The position numbers and the translations under genes are program-made. DNA of 64,000 nt from Azospirillum picis (GTDB taxonomy: Bacteria > Pseudomonadota > Alphaproteobacteria > Azospirillales > Azospirillaceae), in NCBI RefSeq assembly GCF_017876115.1, contig NZ_JAGINO010000006.1, forward strand, positions 217,471 through 281,470, read 5' to 3'. Every line of letters begins with the position of its first letter. Within the stretch, counting starts at the first letter, position 1. Shown here one piece after another: positions 19,124 to 27,245 of this stretch. Below the pieces are notes generated by a model, which saw only the letters and a list, made by a program, of their open reading frames with translations, was not told the origin of the DNA and ran no database searches.

Positions 19124-20110
19124 ATGATCGTGGTCACCGGCGGGGCCGGCTTCATCGGCTCCAACCTCGTCGCGGCGCTGGCCGCGCGCGGCATCACCGA
19201 CCTGGTCGTCGTCGACCGCTTCCGCGACGGCGAGAAATGGCAGAACCTGGCCAAGCGCGAGGTCGCAGCCCTGGTCGCGCCCGAGCAGACCATGGCCTTC
19301 CTCGACCAGCACGCGGCCGAGATCGACATGATCTTCCACCTCGGCGCCATCTCCGCCACCACCGAGCGCGACGTCGACAGGATCGTCGCCAACAACGTCG
19401 CCCTGACCCTCGACCTGTGGCGCTGGTGCTCCTGGCGCGGCTGCCGGCTGATCTACGCATCGAGCGCCGCAACCTACGGCGACGGCTCCGCCGGCTTCGA
19501 GGATGACGGGTCCTGCGACGGGCTGGCCCGGCTGCGGCCGCTCAACGCCTACGGCTGGTCGAAGCACCTCGTCGACCGCCGGGTCGCCCGTGCGGTCGCC
19601 GGCGGCGACCTTGTCCCGCCGCAATGGGCCGGGCTGAAGTTCTTCAACGTCTACGGCCCCAACGAGGCACACAAGGGCGACATGATGAGCGTCGTCGCCA
19701 AGCTGTACCCGCAGCTCGGCGCCGGGCAGCCGGCCCGCCTGTTCAAGTCGCACCGGTCGGGCTTCGAGGATGGCGGCCAGCTCCGCGATTTCATCTTCGT
19801 CGACGACTGCGTCGCCGTGATGATGTGGCTCTACGACCATCCGGAGGTCAGCGGCCTGTTCAACGTCGGCACGGGCAAGGCGCGGAGCTTCCGCGATCTG
19901 GCGCTGGCGACCTTCGCAGCCCTGGGACAGCCCCCCCGGATTGAGTACTTCGATATGCCCGAGCATCTGCGCGGCAAATACCAATATTTCACGCAGGCGA
20001 CGACGGATCGCCTGCGCGCCGCCGGGTTCGACCAGCCCTTCACCGAACTGGAGGAAGGAGTCCGGCGCTACGTGCAGGATTTCCTGTCGCAGCCCGACCC
20101 CTACCGCTGA
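19124..20110 (+). CDS. hldD: ADP-L-glycero-D-manno-heptose 6-epimerase
   Basis: A 328-residue extended SDR epimerase that makes ADP-L-glycero-D-manno-heptose for the lipopolysaccharide inner core. Evidence: VTGGAGFIGSNLVAAL at the N-terminus, HLGAISATTE, SSAATYGDG, the catalytic NAYGWSKHLVD (Tyr and Lys), and the HldD-specific KFFNVYGPNEAHKGDMMSV and LRDFIFVDD segments. The ATG at 19124 is chosen because the dinucleotide motif begins five residues later, as in the family. A CTATAAGT box about 40 bases upstream may be its -10 element. Confidence 0.93.
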   Translation: MIVVTGGAGFIGSNLVAALAARGITDLVVVDRFRDGEKWQNLAKREVAALVAPEQTMAFLDQHAAEIDMIFHLGAISATTERDVDRIVANNVALTLDLWRWCSWRGCRLIYASSAATYGDGSAGFEDDGSCDGLARLRPLNAYGWSKHLVDRRVARAVAGGDLVPPQWAGLKFFNVYGPNEAHKGDMMSVVAKLYPQLGAGQPARLFKSHRSGFEDGGQLRDFIFVDDCVAVMMWLYDHPEVSGLFNVGTGKARSFRDLALATFAALGQPPRIEYFDMPEHLRGKYQYFTQATTDRLRAAGFDQPFTELEEGVRRYVQDFLSQPDPYR

Positions 20111-20121
20111 CCGGAGCCCTC

Positions 20122-20931
20122 ATGCTGGCCATACCCTTCCCCACCATCGACCCGGTGGCCCTCGCCGTCGGGCCGGTCGTCGTCCGCTGGTACGCGCTGG
20201 CCTATCTCGCCGGCTTCGTGCTGGGCTGGCGCTACTGCCTGGGGCTGGCGCGGCTCGACCCCGACAGCCGCCCCTCGCCGGCGGATTTCGACGACTTCCT
20301 GACCTGGGCGGTGGTCGGCACCATCCTGGGCGGCCGGATCGGCTACGTGCTGTTCTACAACCTGCCCTATTACGTGGAAAACCCGCTGGACGCCCTCCAG
20401 GTCTGGCACGGCGGCATGTCCTTCCACGGCGGCATGGTCGGCGTCCTGACGGCGATCGGGCTGTTCTGCTGGCGCCGCGGCATCTCCCCCTTCGTCTTCG
20501 GCGACATCGTCGCCGCCTGCGCGCCGATCGGGCTGTTCTTCGGCCGCATCGCCAACTTCATCAACGGCGAGCTGTACGGCCGGCCGGCGCCCGACTTCGC
20601 CTATGCCATGGTGTTCCCGCGCGACCCGCTGCAGGTGCCGCGCCATCCCAGCCAGCTCTACGAGGCGGCTCTGGAAGGGCTGCTGCTGTTCATCCTGCTG
20701 GCGGTCGCCATCCGTGTCCCGGCGCTGCGCCGCCGCCCGGGCACCGTCGGCGGCCTGTTCCTGATCGGCTACAGCCTGTCGCGGATCGCCGTCGAGTTCT
20801 TCCGCGAACCCGACCCGCAGCTTGGCTTCCTGTTCGCCGGCGCGACCATGGGGCAGCTCCTGTCGCTGCCGATGCTGGCGGTCGGCCTTTGGCTGGTGCT
20901 GCGCGGCCGGCGCCAAGCGATCCTGGCCTGA
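20122..20931 (+). CDS. lgt: Prolipoprotein diacylglyceryl transferase
   Basis: A 269-residue inner-membrane enzyme with about seven hydrophobic helices. It transfers diacylglycerol from phosphatidylglycerol to the lipobox cysteine of prolipoproteins, the first lipoprotein maturation step. The Lgt signature GRIANFINGELYGRP is present, with GGRIGYVLFYN, WHGGMSFHGGMVG (conserved His-Gly-Gly) and HPSQLYEA. It starts 11 bases after hldD and ends four bases before the midA ATG, suggesting one transcript. Confidence 0.95.
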   Translation: MLAIPFPTIDPVALAVGPVVVRWYALAYLAGFVLGWRYCLGLARLDPDSRPSPADFDDFLTWAVVGTILGGRIGYVLFYNLPYYVENPLDALQVWHGGMSFHGGMVGVLTAIGLFCWRRGISPFVFGDIVAACAPIGLFFGRIANFINGELYGRPAPDFAYAMVFPRDPLQVPRHPSQLYEAALEGLLLFILLAVAIRVPALRRRPGTVGGLFLIGYSLSRIAVEFFREPDPQLGFLFAGATMGQLLSLPMLAVGLWLVLRGRRQAILA

Positions 20932-20935
20932 CGCG

Positions 20936-22099
20936 ATGGCCGGCGGCGAAGGCATCCCCGGCGCTCCGGGCAACGGCGAGACGCTGGCGCATCTGCTGGC
21001 ACGCCGCATCCTGCTGGACGGCCCGCTGAGCGTCGGCGCCTTCATGGCCGAGGCTCTCGGCCATCCGCGGCTCGGCTACTACATGCGCCAGGACCCGTTC
21101 GGAGTCGGCGGCGACTTCACCACCGCGCCCGAGATCAGCCAGATGTTCGGCGAGCTGGTCGGGCTGTGGTGCGCGGAGAGCTGGGCGCGGCTGGGGGGTC
21201 CCGGTCCCTTCCACCTGGTGGAGGTCGGTCCCGGCCGCGGCACGCTGATGGCCGACCTGCTGCGGGCGGCGGCGGTGCTGCCCCTGTTCCGCGACAACGC
21301 CACCGTCCATCTGGTGGAAACCAGCCCGGTCCTGAGGGAGCGCCAGCGCCAGACGCTGCAGCCGCTGCTGGGCGATGCCCTCCGGTGGCATGACCGGCTG
21401 GAGGAGGTGCCGGACGGCCCCACCATCCTCGTCGCCAACGAGTTCTTCGACGCCCTGCCGATCCGCCAGGTCCAGAAGACGGCGCACGGCTGGTTCGAGC
21501 GGCTGGTCGACATCGACCCCGCCGGAAGCGCGGAGGAGCCGCGTTTCCGCTTCGTGCTGGAAGCCTTCGGCAGTTCCGGCAGCCGGCTGGTCCCCGACGC
21601 GCTGCGCGACCAGCCCGACGGCAGCGTGGTGGAGGTTTCCCCGGCGAGCCAGGCGGTGGCGCGGGCCATCGGCGCCCGGCTGGCGGCGGCCCCCGGCGCG
21701 GCCCTGCTCATCGATTATGGCTACGCCTACGGGCCAGTGGCGGGCGACACGCTGCAGGCAGTGCGCCGCCATGCCTTCGCCCCGGTTCTGGACGCGCCCG
21801 GCGAAGCCGACCTGACCGCCCATGTCGACTTCGCGGCGATCGCCGCAGCGGCACGCGAGGGCGGTGCGGAAAGCTTCGGTCCGGTCGAACAGGGAGAGTG
21901 GCTGTGCCGCCTCGGCATCCGCGAGCGCGCCGCCGCCCTGTCGGCCAAGGCGACCCCGGCCCAGGCCCGCGACATCCGCGCGGCCCTGGACCGCCTGATC
22001 GACCCCGCGCAGATGGGCAGGCTGTTCAAGCTGATCGCCCTGGCCTCCCCCGGCGCGTTCGCCAGGGAGACCCCTCCGGCCGGGTTCGAGACGCCCTGA
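20936..22099 (+). CDS. MidA/NDUFAF7-type SAM-dependent methyltransferase
   Basis: A 387-residue class I methyltransferase. Recognisable are MRQDPFGVGGDFTTAPEISQMFGELVG, the SAM-binding VEVGPGRGTLMADLL, and VANEFFDALPIRQ, all typical of the family of human NDUFAF7, which dimethylates an arginine of a complex I subunit. A similar role in respiratory complex I assembly is plausible for the bacterial homologue. ATG 20936 lies four bases after the lgt stop. It is followed by pgeF, a common neighbour in alphaproteobacteria. Confidence 0.9.
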   Translation: MAGGEGIPGAPGNGETLAHLLARRILLDGPLSVGAFMAEALGHPRLGYYMRQDPFGVGGDFTTAPEISQMFGELVGLWCAESWARLGGPGPFHLVEVGPGRGTLMADLLRAAAVLPLFRDNATVHLVETSPVLRERQRQTLQPLLGDALRWHDRLEEVPDGPTILVANEFFDALPIRQVQKTAHGWFERLVDIDPAGSAEEPRFRFVLEAFGSSGSRLVPDALRDQPDGSVVEVSPASQAVARAIGARLAAAPGAALLIDYGYAYGPVAGDTLQAVRRHAFAPVLDAPGEADLTAHVDFAAIAAAAREGGAESFGPVEQGEWLCRLGIRERAAALSAKATPAQARDIRAALDRLIDPAQMGRLFKLIALASPGAFARETPPAGFETP

Positions 22100-22277
22100 G
22101 CGTCTGGAAACCGCCGGGCTTCCGATACAATATTTCCGAACATCAGGCCGCTCATCCGGGGTCGACGGATCCCCCCGGATGGCCAGCGCGCCGACGGCAC
22201 GCCGTCGGCGTGGCGCGCCTCCCCCACCGGCGGGGAACGGCGAAGCGGCCAGCCAACAACAGGGAAGGACGGCGTTC

Positions 22278-23045
22278 GTGATCACACTCGGCGCGCTGAA
22301 CGACATCACCCACATCCGCCACGCCTTTTTCACCCGCAACGGCGGCGTGTCCACTGGTCTCTACGCCTCGCTGAACTGCGGGCTCGGCTCCAACGACTCG
22401 CCGGCCGCGGTGCACGAGAACCGCGCCCGCGCCGCCGCGCGCATGGAGGTGCAGCCGAGCCACCTCATCACCTGCCATCAGGTGCACAGCCCGACCTGCG
22501 TCGTCGTGGAGGAGCCGTGGGCGCCGGGGACCGCCCCCAAGGCCGACGCCATGGCCACCCGGCAGACCGGCATCGCGCTGGGCATCCTGACCGCCGACTG
22601 CGCGCCGGTGCTGTTCGCCGACAGCAAGGCGCGGGTGATCGGCGCCGCCCATGCCGGCTGGAAGGGGGCCAAGGCCGGTGTCGTCGAGGCGACCGTCGCC
22701 CGCATGGTCGAGCTGGGGGCGAAGCCGGGGCGAATCGTCGCCTGCATCGGCCCCTGCATCGCCCAGCGCTCCTACGAGGTGGGACCCGAGTTCCCCGCCC
22801 CGTTCGAGGAGGAGGATGCGCGCAACCGCGACTATTTCGCGCCAGCCCGCAAGCCCGGCCATTTCCTGTTCGATCTCGCCGCCTATGTCACCCGCCGGCT
22901 CGGCGATGCCGGAGTCACGGTGATCCAGCGCTGCCCCAACGACACGGTTGCGGAAGAGGACCGCTTCTTCAGCTACCGCAGGTCCTGCCACCGCGGTGAG
23001 GCCGATTACGGGCGCGGCCTGTCGGCCATCGTCCTGCAGGGTTGA
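22278..23045 (+). CDS. pgeF: Peptidoglycan editing factor PgeF (YfiH/laccase domain)
   Basis: A 255-residue protein of the YfiH family. Signatures: HAFFTRNGGVSTGLYASLNCG, the metal-binding HQVHSPTC, ADCAPVLFAD and AAHAGWKGAKAGV, whose His and Cys ligands bind the metal. In E. coli PgeF removes mis-incorporated L-serine from UDP-MurNAc precursors. GTG 22278 is chosen because AGGGAAGGAC lies just upstream and the length then matches the family (about 250); an ATG at 22179 would add an arginine-rich, unconserved stretch. Confidence 0.9.
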   Translation: MITLGALNDITHIRHAFFTRNGGVSTGLYASLNCGLGSNDSPAAVHENRARAAARMEVQPSHLITCHQVHSPTCVVVEEPWAPGTAPKADAMATRQTGIALGILTADCAPVLFADSKARVIGAAHAGWKGAKAGVVEATVARMVELGAKPGRIVACIGPCIAQRSYEVGPEFPAPFEEEDARNRDYFAPARKPGHFLFDLAAYVTRRLGDAGVTVIQRCPNDTVAEEDRFFSYRRSCHRGEADYGRGLSAIVLQG

Positions 23046-23138
23046 ACGGTCCCGGACGGACGGGGAGCGTGGCCGTGGCCATGCCCCCCGCGCAAGGCGG
23101 TTTTCCCCATTGGGGAAAGGCCCCACCGTCATGGAACG

Positions 23139-23167
23139 TTTACACGGGCACCACCCTTTGTTATGGT
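23139..23167 (+). promoter_or_regulatory. Probable sigma-70 promoter of prs
   Basis: TTTACA (23139-23144) and TATGGT (23162-23167) are 17 bases apart, about 80 bases ahead of the prs start. A small TTTCCCC/GGGGAAA hairpin just upstream (about 23102-23119) may mark the end of the pgeF transcript. Confidence 0.5.
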
Positions 23168-23247
23168 CCGCCCCGTTTTCAAGGGGCGGCGGCGCGCGAG
23201 CGGCGGACGTGCCTTGAGCCGTTTCCCTGCAAAGAGAGCCGTCCCCG

Positions 23248-24183
<936 letters not shown>

Positions 24184-24212
24184 CACGGCACCCGCTCCCG
24201 CCTTCCGCTTTC

Positions 24213-24249
24213 GGAAAAGGCCCATTCCCGACGGGGATGGGCCTTTTCC
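24213..24249 (+). terminator. Intrinsic terminator after prs (bidirectional candidate)
   Basis: A 17-bp stem (left arm 24213-24229, right arm 24233-24249, one G-T wobble) around a three-base loop, with AAAA and TTTT inside the arms so that both strands end in a T tract. It could serve prs and the minus-strand Cro-like gene that ends at 24287. Confidence 0.85.
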
Positions 24250-24286
24250 ATGCCCTCACCATTCCCGTTCCCGCTCCGCTCCCCCC

Positions 24287-24496
24287 TCATCGGCCGCCGC
24301 CCCGGTCCGCCAGCCCGTGGAAGTCGTTCGCCGTCACCGCCCCGGCCGTCGCGGCGACGATGCGGGCCATCACCAGCGGGCGGGGAACGCGCCGGCCGCG
24401 GCGATAGCGGTTGACCGCGGCCTGGCTCGTCCCGATCAGGGCGGCGAAGGCCTCTTCCTTGGTGGCGGTCCGGGTGAGCCAGTCGTCGAGCGTCAT
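24287..24496 (-). CDS. Small Cro-like helix-turn-helix protein
   Basis: A 69-residue DNA-binding protein. Residues 14-40 form a helix-turn-helix of the YdaS/Cro type (EEAFAALIGTSQAAVNRYRRG). It is transcribed away from the CI-like repressor gene at 24589, and the 92 bases between them hold three operator-like palindromes. This resembles the Cro half of a phage switch, but no other phage gene is nearby. Function inferred from fold and layout only. Confidence 0.65.
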   Translation of the reverse strand: MTLDDWLTRTATKEEAFAALIGTSQAAVNRYRRGRRVPRPLVMARIVAATAGAVTANDFHGLADRGGGR

Positions 24497-24503
24497 ACCG
24501 CAA

Positions 24504-24577
24504 TGGTTTAGACCAAGGCGAGTTCTGCGCGCAACTGGATTTATTCCAGCGCGATGGACTTTCCAAAGCCGTTTTGG
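24504..24577. promoter_or_regulatory. Operator-like palindromes between the Cro-like and CI-like genes
   Basis: Three short inverted repeats lie in the divergent intergenic region: TGGTTTAGACCA (24504-24515), CTGGATTTATTCCAG (24535-24549) and CCAAAGCCGTTTTGG (24563-24577). They share CCA/TGG ends with the sites downstream of the CI-like gene. The layout suits binding by one or both small regulators to control the divergent promoters. Confidence 0.55.
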
Positions 24578-24588
24578 TATGAAGCGGC

Positions 24589-25281
24589 ATGACCACGATG
24601 CGCGACCTGCGGCAGGCCGCCGGCTTGAGCCAGGAGAAGCTGGCCGAACTGGCGGGGACCTCGCAGCCCCAGATCAACAAGCTGGAGACCGGCCAGCGCA
24701 AGATGACCGTGGATTGGGCGGTGAAGCTCGCCCATCCGCTGGGCGTCGAGCCGACGGTGCTGCTCGGGCTCGACGCGGCTCCCGGCGCGGCTCCCGCCCC
24801 GGTCTCCGGTCCGGCCGCCGCGCGGGCGGGTACCGGCGCCCGCCCGGCAGCCGCCCTGCCGCTGTTGCGCGCCGGCTCCGCCGCAGGTGGCCACCCGCCC
24901 TCCTCCATGCCCGTCCGCGCAGCGGCACGCGGCGGCGTCGACCAGGAGATGTTCCTGGAGGACGGCCCGATCGATTGGATCGCCAGGCCGGACTACCTGA
25001 AGAACGCCCGCGACCCCTATGCGATGTATGTCGTCGGCGACTCGATGATGCCCCGCTTCCGCCCGGCGCAACTGCTTCACGTGAACCCGCACAAGCCGCC
25101 ATCGCCAGGATCGGGCGTCGTGGTGGTCAAACGCAACAGGGCGGTGCTGGTCAAGGAGTTCGTCCGCCGCGGCTCCGACGTGGTGGTGCTGCGCGAGTAT
25201 CAGCCGGCCGACCGCGAGTTCGCCGTCGCACTCGCCGACCTCGACACCCTGCACACCGTGGTCGGCCTTCAGGAACCATAA
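24589..25281 (+). CDS. CI/LexA-like repressor: HTH plus S24 peptidase domain
   Basis: A 230-residue regulator. Residues 1-60 carry an XRE helix-turn-helix (LRQAAGLSQEKLAELAGTSQPQINKLE); an Ala/Pro-rich linker follows (about 65-110). The C-terminal half is an S24-type domain with the catalytic-serine region VVGDSMMPRFRPAQLLHV and the lysine-containing VVVKRNRAVLVKEFVRR. Such proteins repress DNA and can self-cleave on RecA activation, but the Ala-Gly cleavage site cannot be assigned with confidence here. Divergent from the Cro-like gene and flanked on both sides by palindromes, so autoregulation is likely. Confidence 0.85.
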   Translation: MTTMRDLRQAAGLSQEKLAELAGTSQPQINKLETGQRKMTVDWAVKLAHPLGVEPTVLLGLDAAPGAAPAPVSGPAAARAGTGARPAAALPLLRAGSAAGGHPPSSMPVRAAARGGVDQEMFLEDGPIDWIARPDYLKNARDPYAMYVVGDSMMPRFRPAQLLHVNPHKPPSPGSGVVVVKRNRAVLVKEFVRRGSDVVVLREYQPADREFAVALADLDTLHTVVGLQEP

Positions 25282-25284
25282 CGG

Positions 25285-25335
25285 GATACCACTTTGGTAT
25301 CGGTTATTCTTGGACTATAAAATCCATTTTGGATT
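25285..25335 (+). promoter_or_regulatory. Two palindromic operators and a promoter after the CI-like gene
   Basis: GATACCACTTTGGTATC (25285-25301) is a perfect 7-bp inverted repeat with a 3-base spacer, and AATCCATTTTGGATT (25321-25335) is a second with 6-bp arms. TTGGTA (25294-25299) and TATAAA (25316-25321) are 16 bases apart and lie across the operators. The half-site TTTGGTAT also occurs just before the CI-like ATG (24573-24580). This looks like a repressor-controlled promoter for the gene at 25396. Confidence 0.6.
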
Positions 25336-25395
25336 ATTCCTTGCTCACCGCCCCGCCGGCTTGCGCCGGGGGCATCAAGCAAGGAGCTTCCGGCC

Positions 25396-25668
25396 ATGGT
25401 TCAGCGTCACCCCCGTTTCCAGCCGGGTCCGTCCTCCGGCCGCCTCGACGGTTTCAGCGAGCGCGGAGCGCACGAACTGGCACGCCGCATCCGTGCGGCC
25501 TGGGCGAAGGTCGGCTGGGATGTCGAGGTGCGGGTGGAGCGCATCGCCAGCGAGGAGCTCGACGACGGCCGGAGCATCGCCCACTACACCGTCCGCAGCG
25601 ACCTGATGAACGGGCTCGCGCAGCGGCGCCGGGACGAATCGGCCCAACCGGACCGCCGCGCCGCTTGA
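25396..25668 (+). CDS. Small hypothetical protein under the CI-like operator
   Basis: A 90-residue, charged, cytoplasmic-looking protein with no recognised domain. It contains GFSERGAHELARRIRAAWAKVGWDVEVRVERI, an amphipathic helix followed by a strand, and a serine-poor, Arg-rich tail. AAGGAG precedes ATG 25396 by about 10 bases. Because its promoter overlaps two repressor-type palindromes, it is the best candidate target of the CI-like protein. I do not recognise a function. Confidence 0.6.
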   Translation: MVQRHPRFQPGPSSGRLDGFSERGAHELARRIRAAWAKVGWDVEVRVERIASEELDDGRSIAHYTVRSDLMNGLAQRRRDESAQPDRRAA

Positions 25669-25677
25669 TCGGTGCCC

Positions 25678-26067
25678 CTATTTCAGACGCTCGTCGAGTT
25701 CCACCTGATAGCCGGTGGCGAGCCTGTTGGTCTCGTTGGCCATGCCGACCACCGCCATGAGCTCTCCGAACTGCGCGTCGGTCATGCCAAGTCGCCGCGC
25801 CGCAGCCTCGTGGGACCGGATGCAATACTGGCAGTTGTTGGTGACGCTGACAGCGACGAAGATCATCTCCTTGACCAGCGGGTCGAGGGTCCCCGGTCCC
25901 ATCACCTCCTTCAGGCTTTCCCATGTCCGTTTCAGGGTCGCCGGATGATGGGCGATGACCTTCCAGAAATTGTTCACGTCGGGAACGTCGCGCGTCGTCT
26001 TGATGTCGTCGTAGACGGCACGCACCTCGGCGGCGGCGTCGCCCTGTTCGATCGGGAGCAGCGGCAT
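25678..26067 (-). CDS. Carboxymuconolactone decarboxylase/AhpD-like protein
   Basis: A 129-residue all-helical protein of the CMD/AhpD family, with the redox pair CQYC in VTNNCQYCIRSHEAAARRLGM and the conserved His three residues later. Members with CxxC reduce peroxide-metabolising partners; others are lactone decarboxylases. Start ATG 26067 follows AGGAGG by about 10 bases. No peroxiredoxin gene is adjacent, so a general antioxidant role is only inferred. Confidence 0.85.
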   Translation of the reverse strand: MPLLPIEQGDAAAEVRAVYDDIKTTRDVPDVNNFWKVIAHHPATLKRTWESLKEVMGPGTLDPLVKEMIFVAVSVTNNCQYCIRSHEAAARRLGMTDAQFGELMAVVGMANETNRLATGYQVELDERLK

Positions 26068-26291
26068 GGCGGTCGGTCCTCCTGTGATGGCGGATCCGGA
26101 TATGGTCGGAGGTTCTTGCGAAAGGCAACGGCGAACCTGTTCCTGCCCTTTTTCATCGGCCGCGTTGACCGCCCCCCACCCCTCTGGTAGTAAAGACATA
26201 GAACAATATCGCGCAAATGTTCGGCCCATGATCCGTTCGGCCCGCCGGTTCCGGCCTGCTCCGGATGGGATGGGGCGCCGGGAGGAGCAGC

Positions 26292-27122
26292 GTGGACAGC
26301 ATGGTTCTGGAGGCGGCCGCCCCGCTGGTCCGCCAGCGCACTCCCGATGACGATGAAACCGGCAGGCCGGTGGCGGACGCCGCCCCGGGAGGAGCATCAG
26401 CGGGAGACGGCTCTCCGGCGGAGCAGGATGCCGATTTCGGCGACGCCGCCGCAGCCCTGCGCCTCCTCGCCCTGTTGCATGCCCAGGCGCCGACCCCCGC
26501 CTTCCTGGAGGATCTGCGGAACAATCCCATCGGCGGCCGGGGCCTCGCTCTCGACCGCGACGACGCCATCCAGGCGTCGGCCCTGATCGACGAGGTGGTG
26601 AGCGACCTGCCCCCCCGCATCACCCGCCGGTCGATCTCGCCGCTCGCCAGCGATTACACCACCATCCACGTCACCGGCGAATATTGCGCCTGCCCGACCG
26701 AGGCTCCCTGGCTCGACGTGCAGGCACGCCCCGCCGCGGCAGCGTCCCTGCGCGGCTGGCGCGCGGGGTTCGAGACGGCGCTGCGCCGGCCGCCGGCCGA
26801 CCGGCTGCCGGAGGACCATGTCGCGGCGGAACTGCTGCTGCTCGCCCATCTTCTCGACCTCGGCCGCAAGGCGGACGGCGTGCAGTTTCTCGACCGTCAT
26901 GTCCTGCGCTGGATTCCCGGCTTCTGCAGCCGCATCGCCACCCGTTGCCGGGAACCCTTCTATGCCGGCGCCGCCATCCTGACCACTGCGCATCTCGACC
27001 ATCTCCGCGACCGGCTGGGTTCGGCCTGCGGCATGCCCCGCCCCAACGGGGATGGTGCCGATGTCCGCCGCCGCCGTCGGACCGAGGGACAATTCCCGCT
27101 AACCTGCGACTGCGAGGGCTGA
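26292..27122 (+). CDS. TorD/DmsD-like redox-enzyme maturation chaperone
   Basis: A protein of about 276 residues. After a low-complexity N-terminus (to about residue 40), the helical body shows the TorD pattern PEDHVAAELLLLAHLLDLG, RFLD-like QFLDRHVLRWIPGFCSRI and FYAGAAILTTAHL. TorD-family chaperones bind the Tat signal of molybdoenzymes and help cofactor insertion. No molybdoenzyme gene is in the window, so the client is unknown. The start is GTG 26292 with GGAGGAG five bases upstream; ATG 26301 is an alternative. Confidence 0.7.
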   Translation: MDSMVLEAAAPLVRQRTPDDDETGRPVADAAPGGASAGDGSPAEQDADFGDAAAALRLLALLHAQAPTPAFLEDLRNNPIGGRGLALDRDDAIQASALIDEVVSDLPPRITRRSISPLASDYTTIHVTGEYCACPTEAPWLDVQARPAAAASLRGWRAGFETALRRPPADRLPEDHVAAELLLLAHLLDLGRKADGVQFLDRHVLRWIPGFCSRIATRCREPFYAGAAILTTAHLDHLRDRLGSACGMPRPNGDGADVRRRRRTEGQFPLTCDCEG

Positions 27123-27245
27123 CGGCACGCGCCCCTGCCGGAAGTCGGAGTTGCCCAGCCGCCGCCGATTCGGCGATGGTGGGACGGTATCGTGCCCGCG
27201 GCGCAGGTGGTCCGTTGCCGGCCGGCACCCTCGATCTGGACGGCC

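Noticed and set aside
24287..25668. Prophage call
   Set aside because: Only the regulator pair is phage-like; no integrase, replication or structural genes are visible.
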